From Neptunicoccus cionae (lineage in GTDB: Bacteria > Pseudomonadota > Alphaproteobacteria > Rhodobacterales > Rhodobacteraceae), in NCBI RefSeq assembly GCF_002860325.1, contig NZ_PKOJ01000012.1, forward strand, positions 1-37,974: a DNA stretch of 37,974 nt, written 5' to 3'. A program made the translations under genes and the position numbers. Positions 24,588 through 32,432 of this stretch are shown here, piece after piece; the first letter of the stretch is position 1; every line of letters begins with the position of its first letter. The notes under the pieces were generated by a model that was given only the letters and a program-made list of their open reading frames with translations, had not been told where the DNA came from and ran no database searches.

Positions 24588-25502
24588 ATGACCCATGACT
24601 TGCAAAAAGCCCTGACCGGAATTTCAGGTATACTGGTAACGCCCTATGATGAAAGCGGTGAAATCGCGCCGCAACGTCTTGCCCCGATCCTTGACCGTGC
24701 GCTCGGGGCCGGAGTCCACATTCCTGTCGTCAACGGCAACACGGGCGAATTTTATGCGCTGACCACGGATGAAGCCTGCACGATGGTACGGGAGGTCGCT
24801 GAAATGGTCGACGGGCGTGCGCCGCTGCTGGCCGGTGTCGGGCGGGGTATCCGCGATGCCTGTGTGCTGGCCCGCGCCAGCGCGAAAGCAGGTGCAGATG
24901 CCCTGATGATCCACCAGCCGCCCGATCCCTTTGTCTCACCACGGGGGACTGTGGATTATGTCAAGGCAGTGCGGGACGCCTCCGGCGGGCTGCCGGTGAT
25001 GCTCTATCTGCGCAATGATGCGATGGGGCCGGAAGGGATCGCCCGCCTGTGTGAAATCGACGGCGTGAAAGGAGTGAAATGGGCCACCCCCAATCCGCTG
25101 AACCTTGCACGCGCCATAAAGGCTTGCCCGGATCACATCGTTTGGGTCGGCGGATTGGCCGAGGTCTGGGCCCCGCCGCTGTATGCCGTCGGAGCGCGTG
25201 GTTTCACATCGGGATTGATCAACGTCTGGCCGGAACGTTCGGTTGCTATTCATGCGGCGTTAGAGGCAGGCAACTATCCGGCCGCAAATCGCCTGATTGA
25301 CGAAATGCGCGTCTTTGAAGACATCCGCGCAGAAGAGCAGAACGGCACAAATGTAACCGGCGTCAAGGCTGCACTGGCAGCCATCGGGCTTGACTGCGGG
25401 GCAACCCGTCCGCCCTCTGCATGGCCGCTCACTGCGCCGCAGCAATCGGCGCTGGAAGAATTTATCAAGACAAACCAACTGACAAAGGAAACCGCGGCAT
25501 GA
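24588..25502 (+). CDS. DapA-family lyase (2-keto-3-deoxy acid dehydratase/aldolase)
   Basis: A 304-aa class I Schiff-base enzyme of the dihydrodipicolinate synthase family. It has GNTGEFYALT (50-59; the family's GTTGE loop), Tyr140 in VMLYLRN, and the Schiff-base Lys164 in GVKGVKWATP. In this operon it most likely acts on the 2-keto-3-deoxy acid made by the preceding dehydratase, either dehydrating it to alpha-ketoglutarate semialdehyde or cleaving it. It starts 8 bases after the dehydratase stop, with AAGG ahead, and overlaps the next gene (ATGA). The semialdehyde dehydrogenase at 20196 favours the dehydratase route. A biosynthetic DapA is unlikely here. Confidence 0.85.
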   Translation: MTHDLQKALTGISGILVTPYDESGEIAPQRLAPILDRALGAGVHIPVVNGNTGEFYALTTDEACTMVREVAEMVDGRAPLLAGVGRGIRDACVLARASAKAGADALMIHQPPDPFVSPRGTVDYVKAVRDASGGLPVMLYLRNDAMGPEGIARLCEIDGVKGVKWATPNPLNLARAIKACPDHIVWVGGLAEVWAPPLYAVGARGFTSGLINVWPERSVAIHAALEAGNYPAANRLIDEMRVFEDIRAEEQNGTNVTGVKAALAAIGLDCGATRPPSAWPLTAPQQSALEEFIKTNQLTKETAA

Positions 25503-26209
25503 ATCCGGAAACTCGCGAAAAACTGATGAACGTCTCCGTGGCAACACTAGCAACGGCGCTTTACAAACGTGGTCTGCGCAATCAGGTCGTACAGGGGGTC
25601 GGCCCCGTAAAGGCCAAGGGCAAGAACATGGTCGGACCCGCCTTTACCCTGCGCTATATGCCTGCGCGCGAAGATCGCAACCAGATCGAAGTCTTCCGCA
25701 ATCCCGATCATCCCCAACGGGTCGCCATTGAAACCTGTCCCGAAGGCCATGTGTTGGTTATGGACAGTCGTAAAGACGCCCGTGCTGCCAGTGCCGGTGA
25801 CATTCTGGTCACGCGCTTGATGAAACGGGGCGGTGCAGGGGTCGTCACAGATGGCGGGCTGCGGGATGCTTGCGTCATCGCGGAACTGGATATCCCGAGC
25901 TATCACACACGCCCGTCGAGCCCGACAAACCTGACTCTGCATGAAGCGATAGAACTGAACGTCCCGATTGGCTGTGGCGACGCGCCGGTCTTTCCGGGAG
26001 ACATTGTTGTAGGGGATGATGACAATGTCATCATCATTCCTGCGGAAATAGCAGAAGAGGTGGCGGATGAAGCTGTCGAGATGACCGCTTATGAGGCGTT
26101 CGTTCTGGAAGAGGTCAAGGCGGGTGCAGCCATCATCGGTCTTTATCCTGCGACCAAACAGGAAAATCTTGATAAGTTCGCTGAATGGCGCAAGCAGAAC
26201 GGCTGCTGA
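25499..26209 (+). CDS. RraA-family protein (HMG/CHA aldolase-like)
   Basis: A 236-aa member of the RraA/demethylmenaquinone-methyltransferase-like family, which includes class II 4-hydroxy-4-methyl-2-oxoglutarate aldolases and regulators of RNase E. Seen here are GPAFTLRYMPAR, VLVMDSRKDARAASAGDILVTRL and the active-site Arg122/Asp123 pair in TDGGLRDACVI with upstream Gly-rich loops, consistent with a metal-dependent aldolase or decarboxylase. Position in the sugar-acid operon points to a carbon-carbon lyase or oxaloacetate-decarboxylase-like role, not RNA metabolism. ATG 25499 overlaps the preceding stop, and AAAGGA lies about 10 bases ahead. Confidence 0.85.
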   Translation: MNPETREKLMNVSVATLATALYKRGLRNQVVQGVGPVKAKGKNMVGPAFTLRYMPAREDRNQIEVFRNPDHPQRVAIETCPEGHVLVMDSRKDARAASAGDILVTRLMKRGGAGVVTDGGLRDACVIAELDIPSYHTRPSSPTNLTLHEAIELNVPIGCGDAPVFPGDIVVGDDDNVIIIPAEIAEEVADEAVEMTAYEAFVLEEVKAGAAIIGLYPATKQENLDKFAEWRKQNGC

Positions 26210-26222
26210 ACCGGTCGGATAA

Positions 26223-26996
26223 TCAGGCTTTCTCCGGCTCGAAATAGTCGGGGAAGGCGGCCCTTTTCTCAGCGATCCGGTCAACTGTACGCTTGAGATG
26301 ACGGCGGAGTGCGTCAATGGCGCGGGTCTTGTCACGGGCTTCTATGCCATCAAGGATTTCAGTATGCCCTGCAATAACAGCCTGCGTGTTCAACTGCTCC
26401 GACTCTTCGGTTTTATCCAGATGCAGCCGGCGCAAACGCTCCAGATGGCCCGCTTGACTCCGCACAAGCCGCTGGCTTTGGACGTGGCCTGCAGCAGCAA
26501 AAAGCGTCAGGTGGAATATTTCGTCCAGTTCCTGAAAGATCGCAAAATCGCCTGCGTGGCCACCGATACCGGCCTGAAGCGCAACGATGCTGCGCAGCCG
26601 CGACAGGTGATCCGGATCAATGGTATGGGCCAGACGGCGGACGACTTCGGTTTCCAGCGCCATCCGCATAAACTGGGCTTCGCGTATGGAATCTGTATCA
26701 ATTTGCGTAACCAGTGTGCGCGACTGGGGATAGATCCGAACCAGCCCTTCCTTGGCAAGTTGCTGCAATGCATCCCGCAGCGGTGTCAGACTGACACCAT
26801 AAGTCGCCGCAAGTTCGGAACGGGACAGCGGCGTGCCCGGGGGCAGTTCCAGCCGCACGATACGATCGCGCAGCCCGTCATAAACCCCGCGCGCTGCAGG
26901 GCCGCCTTCAAAATCGGTTATCCGCGTCTCATTGGTGCGCAGGCCCGGCGGCAACAAGTGCCCGATCGTTGATTGCGAAGTCGCGGAATCATTCAT
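26223..26996 (-). CDS. GntR/FCD transcriptional regulator, paralogue B
   Basis: A 257-aa regulator related to the one at 21908-22612. The HTH is LSRSELAATYGVSLTPLRDALQQL, then IYPQSRTLVTQIDTDSIREAQFMRMALETEVVRR. The FCD-like domain has IFQELDEIFHLTLF and GHTEILDGI. It converges on the RraA-family gene and is divergent from the larA homologue. A TAATATATCA element sits in the intergenic region. It probably controls larA-larC and perhaps the pentonate operon. Confidence 0.88.
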   Translation of the reverse strand: MNDSATSQSTIGHLLPPGLRTNETRITDFEGGPAARGVYDGLRDRIVRLELPPGTPLSRSELAATYGVSLTPLRDALQQLAKEGLVRIYPQSRTLVTQIDTDSIREAQFMRMALETEVVRRLAHTIDPDHLSRLRSIVALQAGIGGHAGDFAIFQELDEIFHLTLFAAAGHVQSQRLVRSQAGHLERLRRLHLDKTEESEQLNTQAVIAGHTEILDGIEARDKTRAIDALRRHLKRTVDRIAEKRAAFPDYFEPEKA

Positions 26997-27014
26997 TGCG
27001 ATGCGCCTTTTGTT

Positions 27015-27035
27015 CTGATAATTCTAATATATCAA
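27015..27035. promoter_or_regulatory. Candidate GntR operator, CTGATA-N9-TATCAA
   Basis: The divergent gntR/larA region (26997-27192) contains CTGATAATTCTAATATATCAA, with the same TAATATATCA core as the palindrome before the dehydratase, though the arms are 9 rather than 8 bases apart. It lies about 20-40 bases before gntR and about 160 before larA. Confidence 0.45.
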
Positions 27036-27192
27036 TAGTGACAGTAAAAACTAAAGTCTTTTTTCGAACCTTGCAGACATGAACCCAGATAAGCCGTTCG
27101 GCCCAGTTTCCGATTTGTGTGAACGATCCCATGCCCGGTCCGTTTGCGGCGCTCTGACCGTTGGTAATACCGAATGACACGAGAGGAAAACC

Positions 27193-28509
27193 ATGAAGCC
27201 TAACTATGTCAAACTGGTCGAGAATACGCCCCTGCCGCGCATTGCATTATGCCGCCAGACCTTTGCGGCAAGCCGGATTGAAGACCCGACAGCCGCTGTC
27301 AAAGAGGCGATGGCCGCTGCAGCCTGCACGAACAAGATCAAACCGGGCATGTCTATCGCGATCACAGCAGGCAGCCGGGGAATCGCCTGTTTCCCCGAAC
27401 TTGTAACCGCGATCGTGGCAGAGGTTCGCGCTCGGGGCGGCGAACCGTTTGTTGTCCCCGCGATGGGCAGCCACGGAGGCGCCACAGCCGAAGGGCAGGC
27501 CGCCATGTTAACGAAGTTGGGTGTGACGGAAGATGTCATCGGCTGCCCCATCCGGTCTTCTATGAAGACGGACCGAGTCGGGGTGTTGGATAACGGAATG
27601 TCGGTAGAAATAGACAGCTATGCAAACGCGGCAGACGGGATCATCCTGTTTAACAGGATCAAGCCCCACACATCTTTCCGCGCTCCGAATGAAAGCGGTC
27701 TGGCCAAAATGCTGTCTATCGGGCTTGGAAAACAATCGGGCGCTGAACAATGCCATTCGCGCGGTATTGATAACGTTGGCATTTATTCGGCACTCATGGC
27801 GCAGGTGAAGCTGGAGCAGTGCAAGGTGCTGTTCGGCATAGGCACTGTGGAGAACGCCTATGACGAACTGGCGCGGATTGCGGTTCTGGACAGCGTTGGC
27901 ATGATTGAGGCCGAACAACCCTATTTGCGTGAAGCGATGGCGAATATGCCACGGTTGCCGGTCGGCCCTGTGGATGCGCCGACAGCTTCAGGCCCGCTGG
28001 ATGTGCTGGTTGTTGACGAGATCGGCAAGGAATTTTCCGGTACGGGTATGGATCCAAACATCACGCACCGGTTCTCCAGCCCGAAAATGAAAGCCCATTT
28101 GCAGATTTCACGGCTTGCCGCGCTGGGCCTGTCACCGCGGAGCAATGGGAACGGGAACGGGGCGGCGCGGGCGGACGTGATAACCGAGCGGCTTGAAACC
28201 GCCTTCGACCGCGAGGCGGTTTATGCAAATGCCCTGACTTCGCAGGTGCTGGTGCAGGCAAAAATCCCAATGGTTATGCCTTGCGACCGCACAGCGATAC
28301 AAACCGTTATCAAAACCTGCGGCGCAGAAGATATTACGCAAGTGCGCCTGTTGCGCGTGCCCAATACGTTACAACTTGAATATGTCTACGCGTCCGAAGC
28401 GATGCTGCCGGAACTGATGGAACGTCCCGGACTTGAAGTTATCGGTGATCCGGAGGAAATGCGCTTTGACAACGGACGTCTGACAAACCCGTGGCCAGAG
28501 GGGCACTGA
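27193..28509 (+). CDS. LarA homologue, nickel-pincer 2-hydroxyacid racemase/epimerase
   Basis: A 438-aa member of the LarA (DUF2088) superfamily. Catalytic-site equivalents are visible: His94 in MGSHGGAT, His159 in RIKPHT, Lys172 in GLAKML (the lysine that holds the pincer cofactor in LarA) and His188 in EQCHSRG. The Lys-to-His spacing of 16 is the same as in Lactobacillus LarA. The superfamily includes lactate, malate and phenyllactate racemases and a gluconate 2-epimerase. The substrate here is unknown. The sugar-acid operon next door suggests a sugar-acid epimerase rather than lactate racemase. GAGAGGA precedes the ATG. larC begins on its stop codon. Confidence 0.85.
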   Translation: MKPNYVKLVENTPLPRIALCRQTFAASRIEDPTAAVKEAMAAAACTNKIKPGMSIAITAGSRGIACFPELVTAIVAEVRARGGEPFVVPAMGSHGGATAEGQAAMLTKLGVTEDVIGCPIRSSMKTDRVGVLDNGMSVEIDSYANAADGIILFNRIKPHTSFRAPNESGLAKMLSIGLGKQSGAEQCHSRGIDNVGIYSALMAQVKLEQCKVLFGIGTVENAYDELARIAVLDSVGMIEAEQPYLREAMANMPRLPVGPVDAPTASGPLDVLVVDEIGKEFSGTGMDPNITHRFSSPKMKAHLQISRLAALGLSPRSNGNGNGAARADVITERLETAFDREAVYANALTSQVLVQAKIPMVMPCDRTAIQTVIKTCGAEDITQVRLLRVPNTLQLEYVYASEAMLPELMERPGLEVIGDPEEMRFDNGRLTNPWPEGH

Positions 28510-29681
28510 TGCCGCTTCATCTGCATTTTGATCCGGTTGGCGGTGCGGCGGGGGATATGTTTATTGCCTCTGTGCTCCACGCAATGCCGGAACTGACAGA
28601 TCAAGTCATGGCGGATGTGGCAGCTGTTTTGCCTGCAAGCGTCGGGCGGGCAGAGCTGCGAGAATATGTGGCCTCGGGTATCACGTCACGCCAGTTCAAA
28701 CTGGTGCTAGCGCCGGACGGAGCCAACGCGCGCCATGGGGTAGAGACCACCTACAGGGCGATGAAAGCCCTGCTGGAATCCGCTTCCCTTAGCGGGGGAA
28801 CGGCAGAAGCCGCGGTCGCAATCCTCCACCGGATTGCAGAGGCCGAAGCGCAGGTCCATGACATCCCGATAGAGCGTGTGCATTTCCACGAAATTGCAGA
28901 CTGGGATGCTTTGATGGACGTCACCGCCGCGGGCAGCATTTGCGCCGCGCTTGGGGATGCAACCTTTAGCGTTGCACCTTTTCCTTTGGGGGGCGGGCTG
29001 GTGGATACGGCGCATGGCAAACTGCCTGTGCCGGCTCCGGCCACCACGCTGATACTGGAAGGATATAACTGGCACGATGACGGTATTGCGGGGGAACGGG
29101 TCAGCCCCACCGGTGCCGCGATCCTTGCGCATATCACCAAAGGCAGCCACGGGACACGCCCGGCGGGCCGGTTGTGTGCATCAGGGGCGGGGGCCGGAAC
29201 ACGGGTGATGGATGGGTTGCCCAATATACTGCGTGTTACAGTGTTCGACAGGATTTCAGGCGGCATCACGCGCGATCAGACTGTACAACTGGCATGTGAT
29301 ATCGACGACATGACCGGCGAAGAGCTCGCCGCCGCAGCAGACAGGCTTCGCGCCGATGCAGGCGTAATTGATCTGATTATGCTGACAGGACAGGGAAAGA
29401 AATCGCGCCCTGTTGTGCGGATGGAGTTGCTCGTTCGACCTGATCAGGCAGAACGGATCGCATCTCTTTGTTTTGATCTGACCACCACGCTGGGTTTGCG
29501 CAGGTCTACAGTGGAACGGTTGATCCTACCGCGCAGTCACGAAACCACTGCAAAGGGTTTGCGCCGCAAACGTGCAGTCCGCCCCGGCGGTGAAACCGTC
29601 AAAGTTGAAAGTGACGACCTTCACAACACGGAAACTCTGGCCGCGCGTCGGGACTTGGCACGTCGTGGTGAACAGGACTAG
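28509..29681 (+). CDS. larC: LarC, nickel insertion protein for pincer cofactor
   Basis: A 390-aa LarC in one uninterrupted reading frame. LarC inserts nickel into the pincer nucleotide in a CTP-dependent step. Family features are HFDPVGGAAGDMFIASVL at the N-terminus, VHFHEIADWDALMDV and the His-rich metal area, GGGLVDTAHGKLPVPAPAT, and the C-terminal domain with CDIDDMTGEELA and LRRSTVERLILPR. In some species the two domains are made by programmed frameshift as LarC1/LarC2; here no shift is needed. ATG 28509 overlaps the larA stop (TGATG), with GAGGGG ahead, so expression is coupled to the LarA homologue. Confidence 0.92.
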   Translation: MPLHLHFDPVGGAAGDMFIASVLHAMPELTDQVMADVAAVLPASVGRAELREYVASGITSRQFKLVLAPDGANARHGVETTYRAMKALLESASLSGGTAEAAVAILHRIAEAEAQVHDIPIERVHFHEIADWDALMDVTAAGSICAALGDATFSVAPFPLGGGLVDTAHGKLPVPAPATTLILEGYNWHDDGIAGERVSPTGAAILAHITKGSHGTRPAGRLCASGAGAGTRVMDGLPNILRVTVFDRISGGITRDQTVQLACDIDDMTGEELAAAADRLRADAGVIDLIMLTGQGKKSRPVVRMELLVRPDQAERIASLCFDLTTTLGLRRSTVERLILPRSHETTAKGLRRKRAVRPGGETVKVESDDLHNTETLAARRDLARRGEQD

Positions 29682-29870
29682 GTGAGTTGGTCAAAGTAAA
29701 ATTGAGTTGATCGTACAGGGGCTGCCCTTGACCTGCGCAACCCGTTAGGGGGACAAGCGTATCCGGTAGGTCGTATATGACTGTGGTTTTGTAGGGATTA
29801 CGTCCCAAAGGATACCGGAGCGAAACGGCTGCCCCTGAAAAAATTATTTGGTCCACATAAGGAATGACCC
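29682..29870. promoter_or_regulatory. Intergenic region before the peroxiredoxin-like gene
   Basis: This 189-base gap has GTATCC (29759-29764) and GGATAC (29810-29815) as inverted half sites, the same hexamers found in the TRAP promoter at 31223-31268. It also has a GGGATTACGTCCC hairpin at about 29794-29806. No terminator for larC is obvious. Confidence 0.35.
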
Positions 29871-30389
29871 ATGTCTTCAGCTAAACCAAACGTCGGCGCA
29901 AAAATCGAAGAGATGAGCTTTCCGAGCCTTGGCGAATCCGGAAGTGTTACAGTCGGTCAGGCCAAGGATCGTTGGACCATGCTCTTTGTTTATCGAGGCA
30001 AGCATTGCCCGCGCTGTAAACGGTTTCTGAACAAGCTGAATGCAGCTTATCCGGCTTGGTCGGATGTAATGGATGTGGTCGTTGTATCATCTGATACAAA
30101 AGAGAAGGCTGCCGCCGATCTTGAAGAATTCGGCTGGGACTTCGAGCTTTGTTATGGACTGACGGTAGCGCAAATGCGTTCGCTCGGACTTTATGTTTCC
30201 GAACCTCTGTCAGAAGCCGAAACAACGGACCTGTTTGCCGAACCGGGCGCTTTCGCAATCCGTCCGGATGGTACATTGATGTTGGTTGATATTTCCAACG
30301 GTCCTGCTGCACGGCCTGATCTGGAAGAACTGCTGGACGGTATGAAGTTCAACATTTCCAACGATCGCCCTGTTCGGGGCACAGCCTGA
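29871..30389 (+). CDS. Peroxiredoxin-like (AhpC/TSA) protein
   Basis: A 172-aa thioredoxin-fold protein of the AhpC/TSA superfamily. The active-site region is VYRGKHCPRCKRFLNKL with Cys46 and Cys49 in a CxxC arrangement, then VVVVSSDTKEKAAADLEEFGWDF and the cis-Pro-like EPGAFAIRPDGT. It probably reduces peroxides or disulfides in the cytoplasm; there is no signal peptide. AAGGA lies 6 bases before the ATG. It is followed by a convergent GntR gene 13 bases away. Its link to the neighbouring TRAP system is uncertain. Confidence 0.83.
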   Translation: MSSAKPNVGAKIEEMSFPSLGESGSVTVGQAKDRWTMLFVYRGKHCPRCKRFLNKLNAAYPAWSDVMDVVVVSSDTKEKAAADLEEFGWDFELCYGLTVAQMRSLGLYVSEPLSEAETTDLFAEPGAFAIRPDGTLMLVDISNGPAARPDLEELLDGMKFNISNDRPVRGTA

Positions 30390-30402
30390 GCAGGCAGATG
30401 AC

Positions 30403-31071
30403 CTACTCGAAATAATGCGGGTGTGATTTGTGCACGAGAGCAATTGTCTCATCAAGGCGGGACAAGTGCTTTCGTACCGCAGCTTGTGCCAGCTGCTGGC
30501 TGCCTGAAGACATTGCTTCCGCGATCTCGCAATGGTCTTTCAGAATCGCTTCTGCTGCGCTGCCTTCTTCCAGGCTGAGCATGCAAAGACGGTCAACCTT
30601 TTGCTTGCACTCCAGCATGACCTCAAAGGCCATCGGATTGCCACTGAGCACATAGATCAGCTTGTGGAAATCATAGTCGAGCGCGTGAAATGTGTTCAGA
30701 TCCCCATCGGTGATTGCCTGCTCCTGCAGGGCCAGATTTTCCGCTAGTTTTGCTTCGCGTTTGTCGTCCCAAACCTCTATGGCACGATGTACGATTTCCA
30801 GTTCCACCGCCATACGGACCAGTCGGGCGAGCTCGACACGCTCCATCGAAAAGCCCCGCACTTCGGTCGCTTTCTGGGGGCGGATGATAAGCAGATCTTC
30901 ATTGCCAAGACGCGTGAATGCGTTGCGGACAGGTTGGCGGGATACCCCGAAACGGCGCGCGACTTCTGTCTCGGATAGCTTGGTTCCGGGAAGGATTTGG
31001 AGCGAAACAATCTCGTCATGTAGCGTTTCATAGACCGCATCGGTCGTTGTTCGTCTTACAATATCTTCCAC
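30403..31071 (-). CDS. GntR/FCD transcriptional regulator (TRAP locus)
   Basis: A 222-aa regulator. The HTH has LSETEVARRFGVSRQPVRNAFTRL and LIIRPQKATEVRGFS. The FCD domain has FHALDYDFHKLIYVLSG, KDHCEIAEAM and KHLSRLDETI with the acid-binding residues. It starts at GTG 31071; no ATG fits, and the ribosome site is weak. It is divergent from the DctPQM TRAP operon, across a 316-base region with GTATCC/GGATAC palindromes. It most likely represses that operon in the absence of its acid ligand. Confidence 0.88.
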   Translation of the reverse strand: MEDIVRRTTTDAVYETLHDEIVSLQILPGTKLSETEVARRFGVSRQPVRNAFTRLGNEDLLIIRPQKATEVRGFSMERVELARLVRMAVELEIVHRAIEVWDDKREAKLAENLALQEQAITDGDLNTFHALDYDFHKLIYVLSGNPMAFEVMLECKQKVDRLCMLSLEEGSAAEAILKDHCEIAEAMSSGSQQLAQAAVRKHLSRLDETIALVHKSHPHYFE

Positions 31072-31387
31072 GGATTCTAACTTTCGTCCTTTGGTTTCTG
31101 TTGTCAGACTTGCGCTTAAGTCCTTGAAATTTTTGCTAAAACTGTCCGTTCAAACGGGGACAAGCTTCGCAATACACCACGCCGCATCAAATGCTTTGTG
31201 CAGCAAAGTGTCAAGTCAAACTGGTATCCTAGACACCCACTATTGACAGAACTTGGATACTAGTGTCCTTATGGTGTGATCAGCGATTCTGGCTCTGGGA
31301 GGAAGTTAGAAGCTTTGCAGCTGGTATCCTCCCTGTATTGTGTTGAAGGCCAACTGCTGTGCAAAAATTAACGGGGGAGGAGAACCC
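31072..31387. promoter_or_regulatory. Divergent promoter region of the TRAP operon with candidate operators
   Basis: GGTATCCTAGACACC (31223-31237) and GGATACTAGTGTCC (31255-31268) are near-palindromes that resemble each other, and a third half site GGTATCC is at 31323-31329. TTGACA (31243-31248) sits between the first two. A downstream -10 near CCTTAT (31267-31272) overlaps the second palindrome, so a repressor bound there would block the promoter. GGGGGAGGAG before 31388 is the dctP ribosome site. Confidence 0.5.
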
Positions 31388-32362
31388 ATGACTTTCACGA
31401 AAACAGTATTTGCTGCTGCAACAGCAGTAGCTCTCATTTCCACATCGGCCGTTGCTGAAGGCTGGCGTGCGTGGAACATCCACAACGACGGCCACCCGAA
31501 CACAGCGGCGATGGATAAATTTGCCGAACTGGTCAAAGCTGGCACAGATGGCAAGGTTACGGTCGATGTATTCCACGGCGGTGTTCTCGGGTCACAGCCG
31601 GACGCGCTGGAGCAGGTCCGCATCGGTGCGATTGAAGTAGGCAACTTCAACCTTGGCCCGATCGGCCCGATGGTGAAAGAAGCCAATCTTGTATCACTTC
31701 CGTTCATCTTCAAAAGCGTGCCACATATGTTCCGTGTGCTTGAAGGCGACGCCGGTAAAGTGGTGACAGACGCAATGGGCGAAGCAGGCGTTCTGCCGCT
31801 GGCATGGTTTGATGCAGGCGCGCGGTCTTTCTACAGCCAGAAGCCTATCAATTCTCCGGCTGATGTCGAAGGTCTCAAGATTCGTGTTATGAACAATGAT
31901 CTGTATACCTCGATGATCTCTGCGATGGGAGGCAACCCGTCCCCGATGGCGTTCTCCGAAGTTCAGCAGGCTTTGAAAACCGGCGTTGTTGACGGCGCAG
32001 AGAACAACTTCCCGTCCTTCCGGAACGTAGGTCACTATGAAGTGACTACCCATTATTCCCTGTCCGAGCACCTGATCATTCCTGAATGTATCTGTGTGAA
32101 CACCGGCAAGTTCAATGCGCTGTCGGAGGATCTGCAAGCTGCAGTACGTGAAGCAGCTCAGGAAGCGGCACTCTACCAGCGGGAACTTTGGGCAATCGGT
32201 TCAGACGAAGCCCGCAAAGCGGTCGAGGCTGCTGGCATCAAGGTGAATGAAGTTGCAGACAAAGCCCCGTTCCAGTCCGCAATGGACTCTGTCTATGCAG
32301 ATTACCTTGCTGCCAATCCGGACATGAAGTCCTTGGTTGAAATGGCACAGGCCACCGAATAA
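31388..32362 (+). CDS. dctP: TRAP transporter solute-binding protein (DctP family)
   Basis: A 324-aa periplasmic binding protein. The signal peptide covers about residues 1-23 (TVFAAATAVALISTSAVAEG). Family marks are GGVLGSQPDALEQVRIGAIEVGNF, LPFIFKS, GLKIRVMNNDLYTSMISAMGGNPSPMAFSEVQQALKTGVVDGAENN and the Arg in LKIRV, which binds the ligand carboxylate. ATG 31388 is chosen for its strong GGAGGAG site and the signal peptide. It captures a carboxylic acid, probably a sugar acid given the downstream kinase and dehydrogenases, for DctQM. Confidence 0.93.
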   Translation: MTFTKTVFAAATAVALISTSAVAEGWRAWNIHNDGHPNTAAMDKFAELVKAGTDGKVTVDVFHGGVLGSQPDALEQVRIGAIEVGNFNLGPIGPMVKEANLVSLPFIFKSVPHMFRVLEGDAGKVVTDAMGEAGVLPLAWFDAGARSFYSQKPINSPADVEGLKIRVMNNDLYTSMISAMGGNPSPMAFSEVQQALKTGVVDGAENNFPSFRNVGHYEVTTHYSLSEHLIIPECICVNTGKFNALSEDLQAAVREAAQEAALYQRELWAIGSDEARKAVEAAGIKVNEVADKAPFQSAMDSVYADYLAANPDMKSLVEMAQATE

Positions 32363-32381
32363 GCGGCGCTGCCGTCAAAGA

Positions 32382-32412
32382 TCGCCCGGCTTTCTGTAAG
32401 AATGTCGGGCGA
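32382..32412 (+). promoter_or_regulatory. Intercistronic hairpin between dctP and dctQ
   Basis: TCGCCCGGC (32382-32390) and GTCGGGCGA (32404-32412) form a 9-bp stem with one G-U pair and a 13-base loop. No U run follows, so it is more likely an mRNA-stabilising or attenuating element than a full terminator. It mirrors the hairpin in the TAXI operon. Confidence 0.6.
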
Positions 32413-32432
32413 CAATCCACGGAGGACTTTCA

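Noticed and set aside
24588-25502. Lysine-biosynthetic DapA
   Set aside because: The enzyme lies in a sugar-acid operon and its sequence fits the 2-keto-3-deoxy acid branch better.
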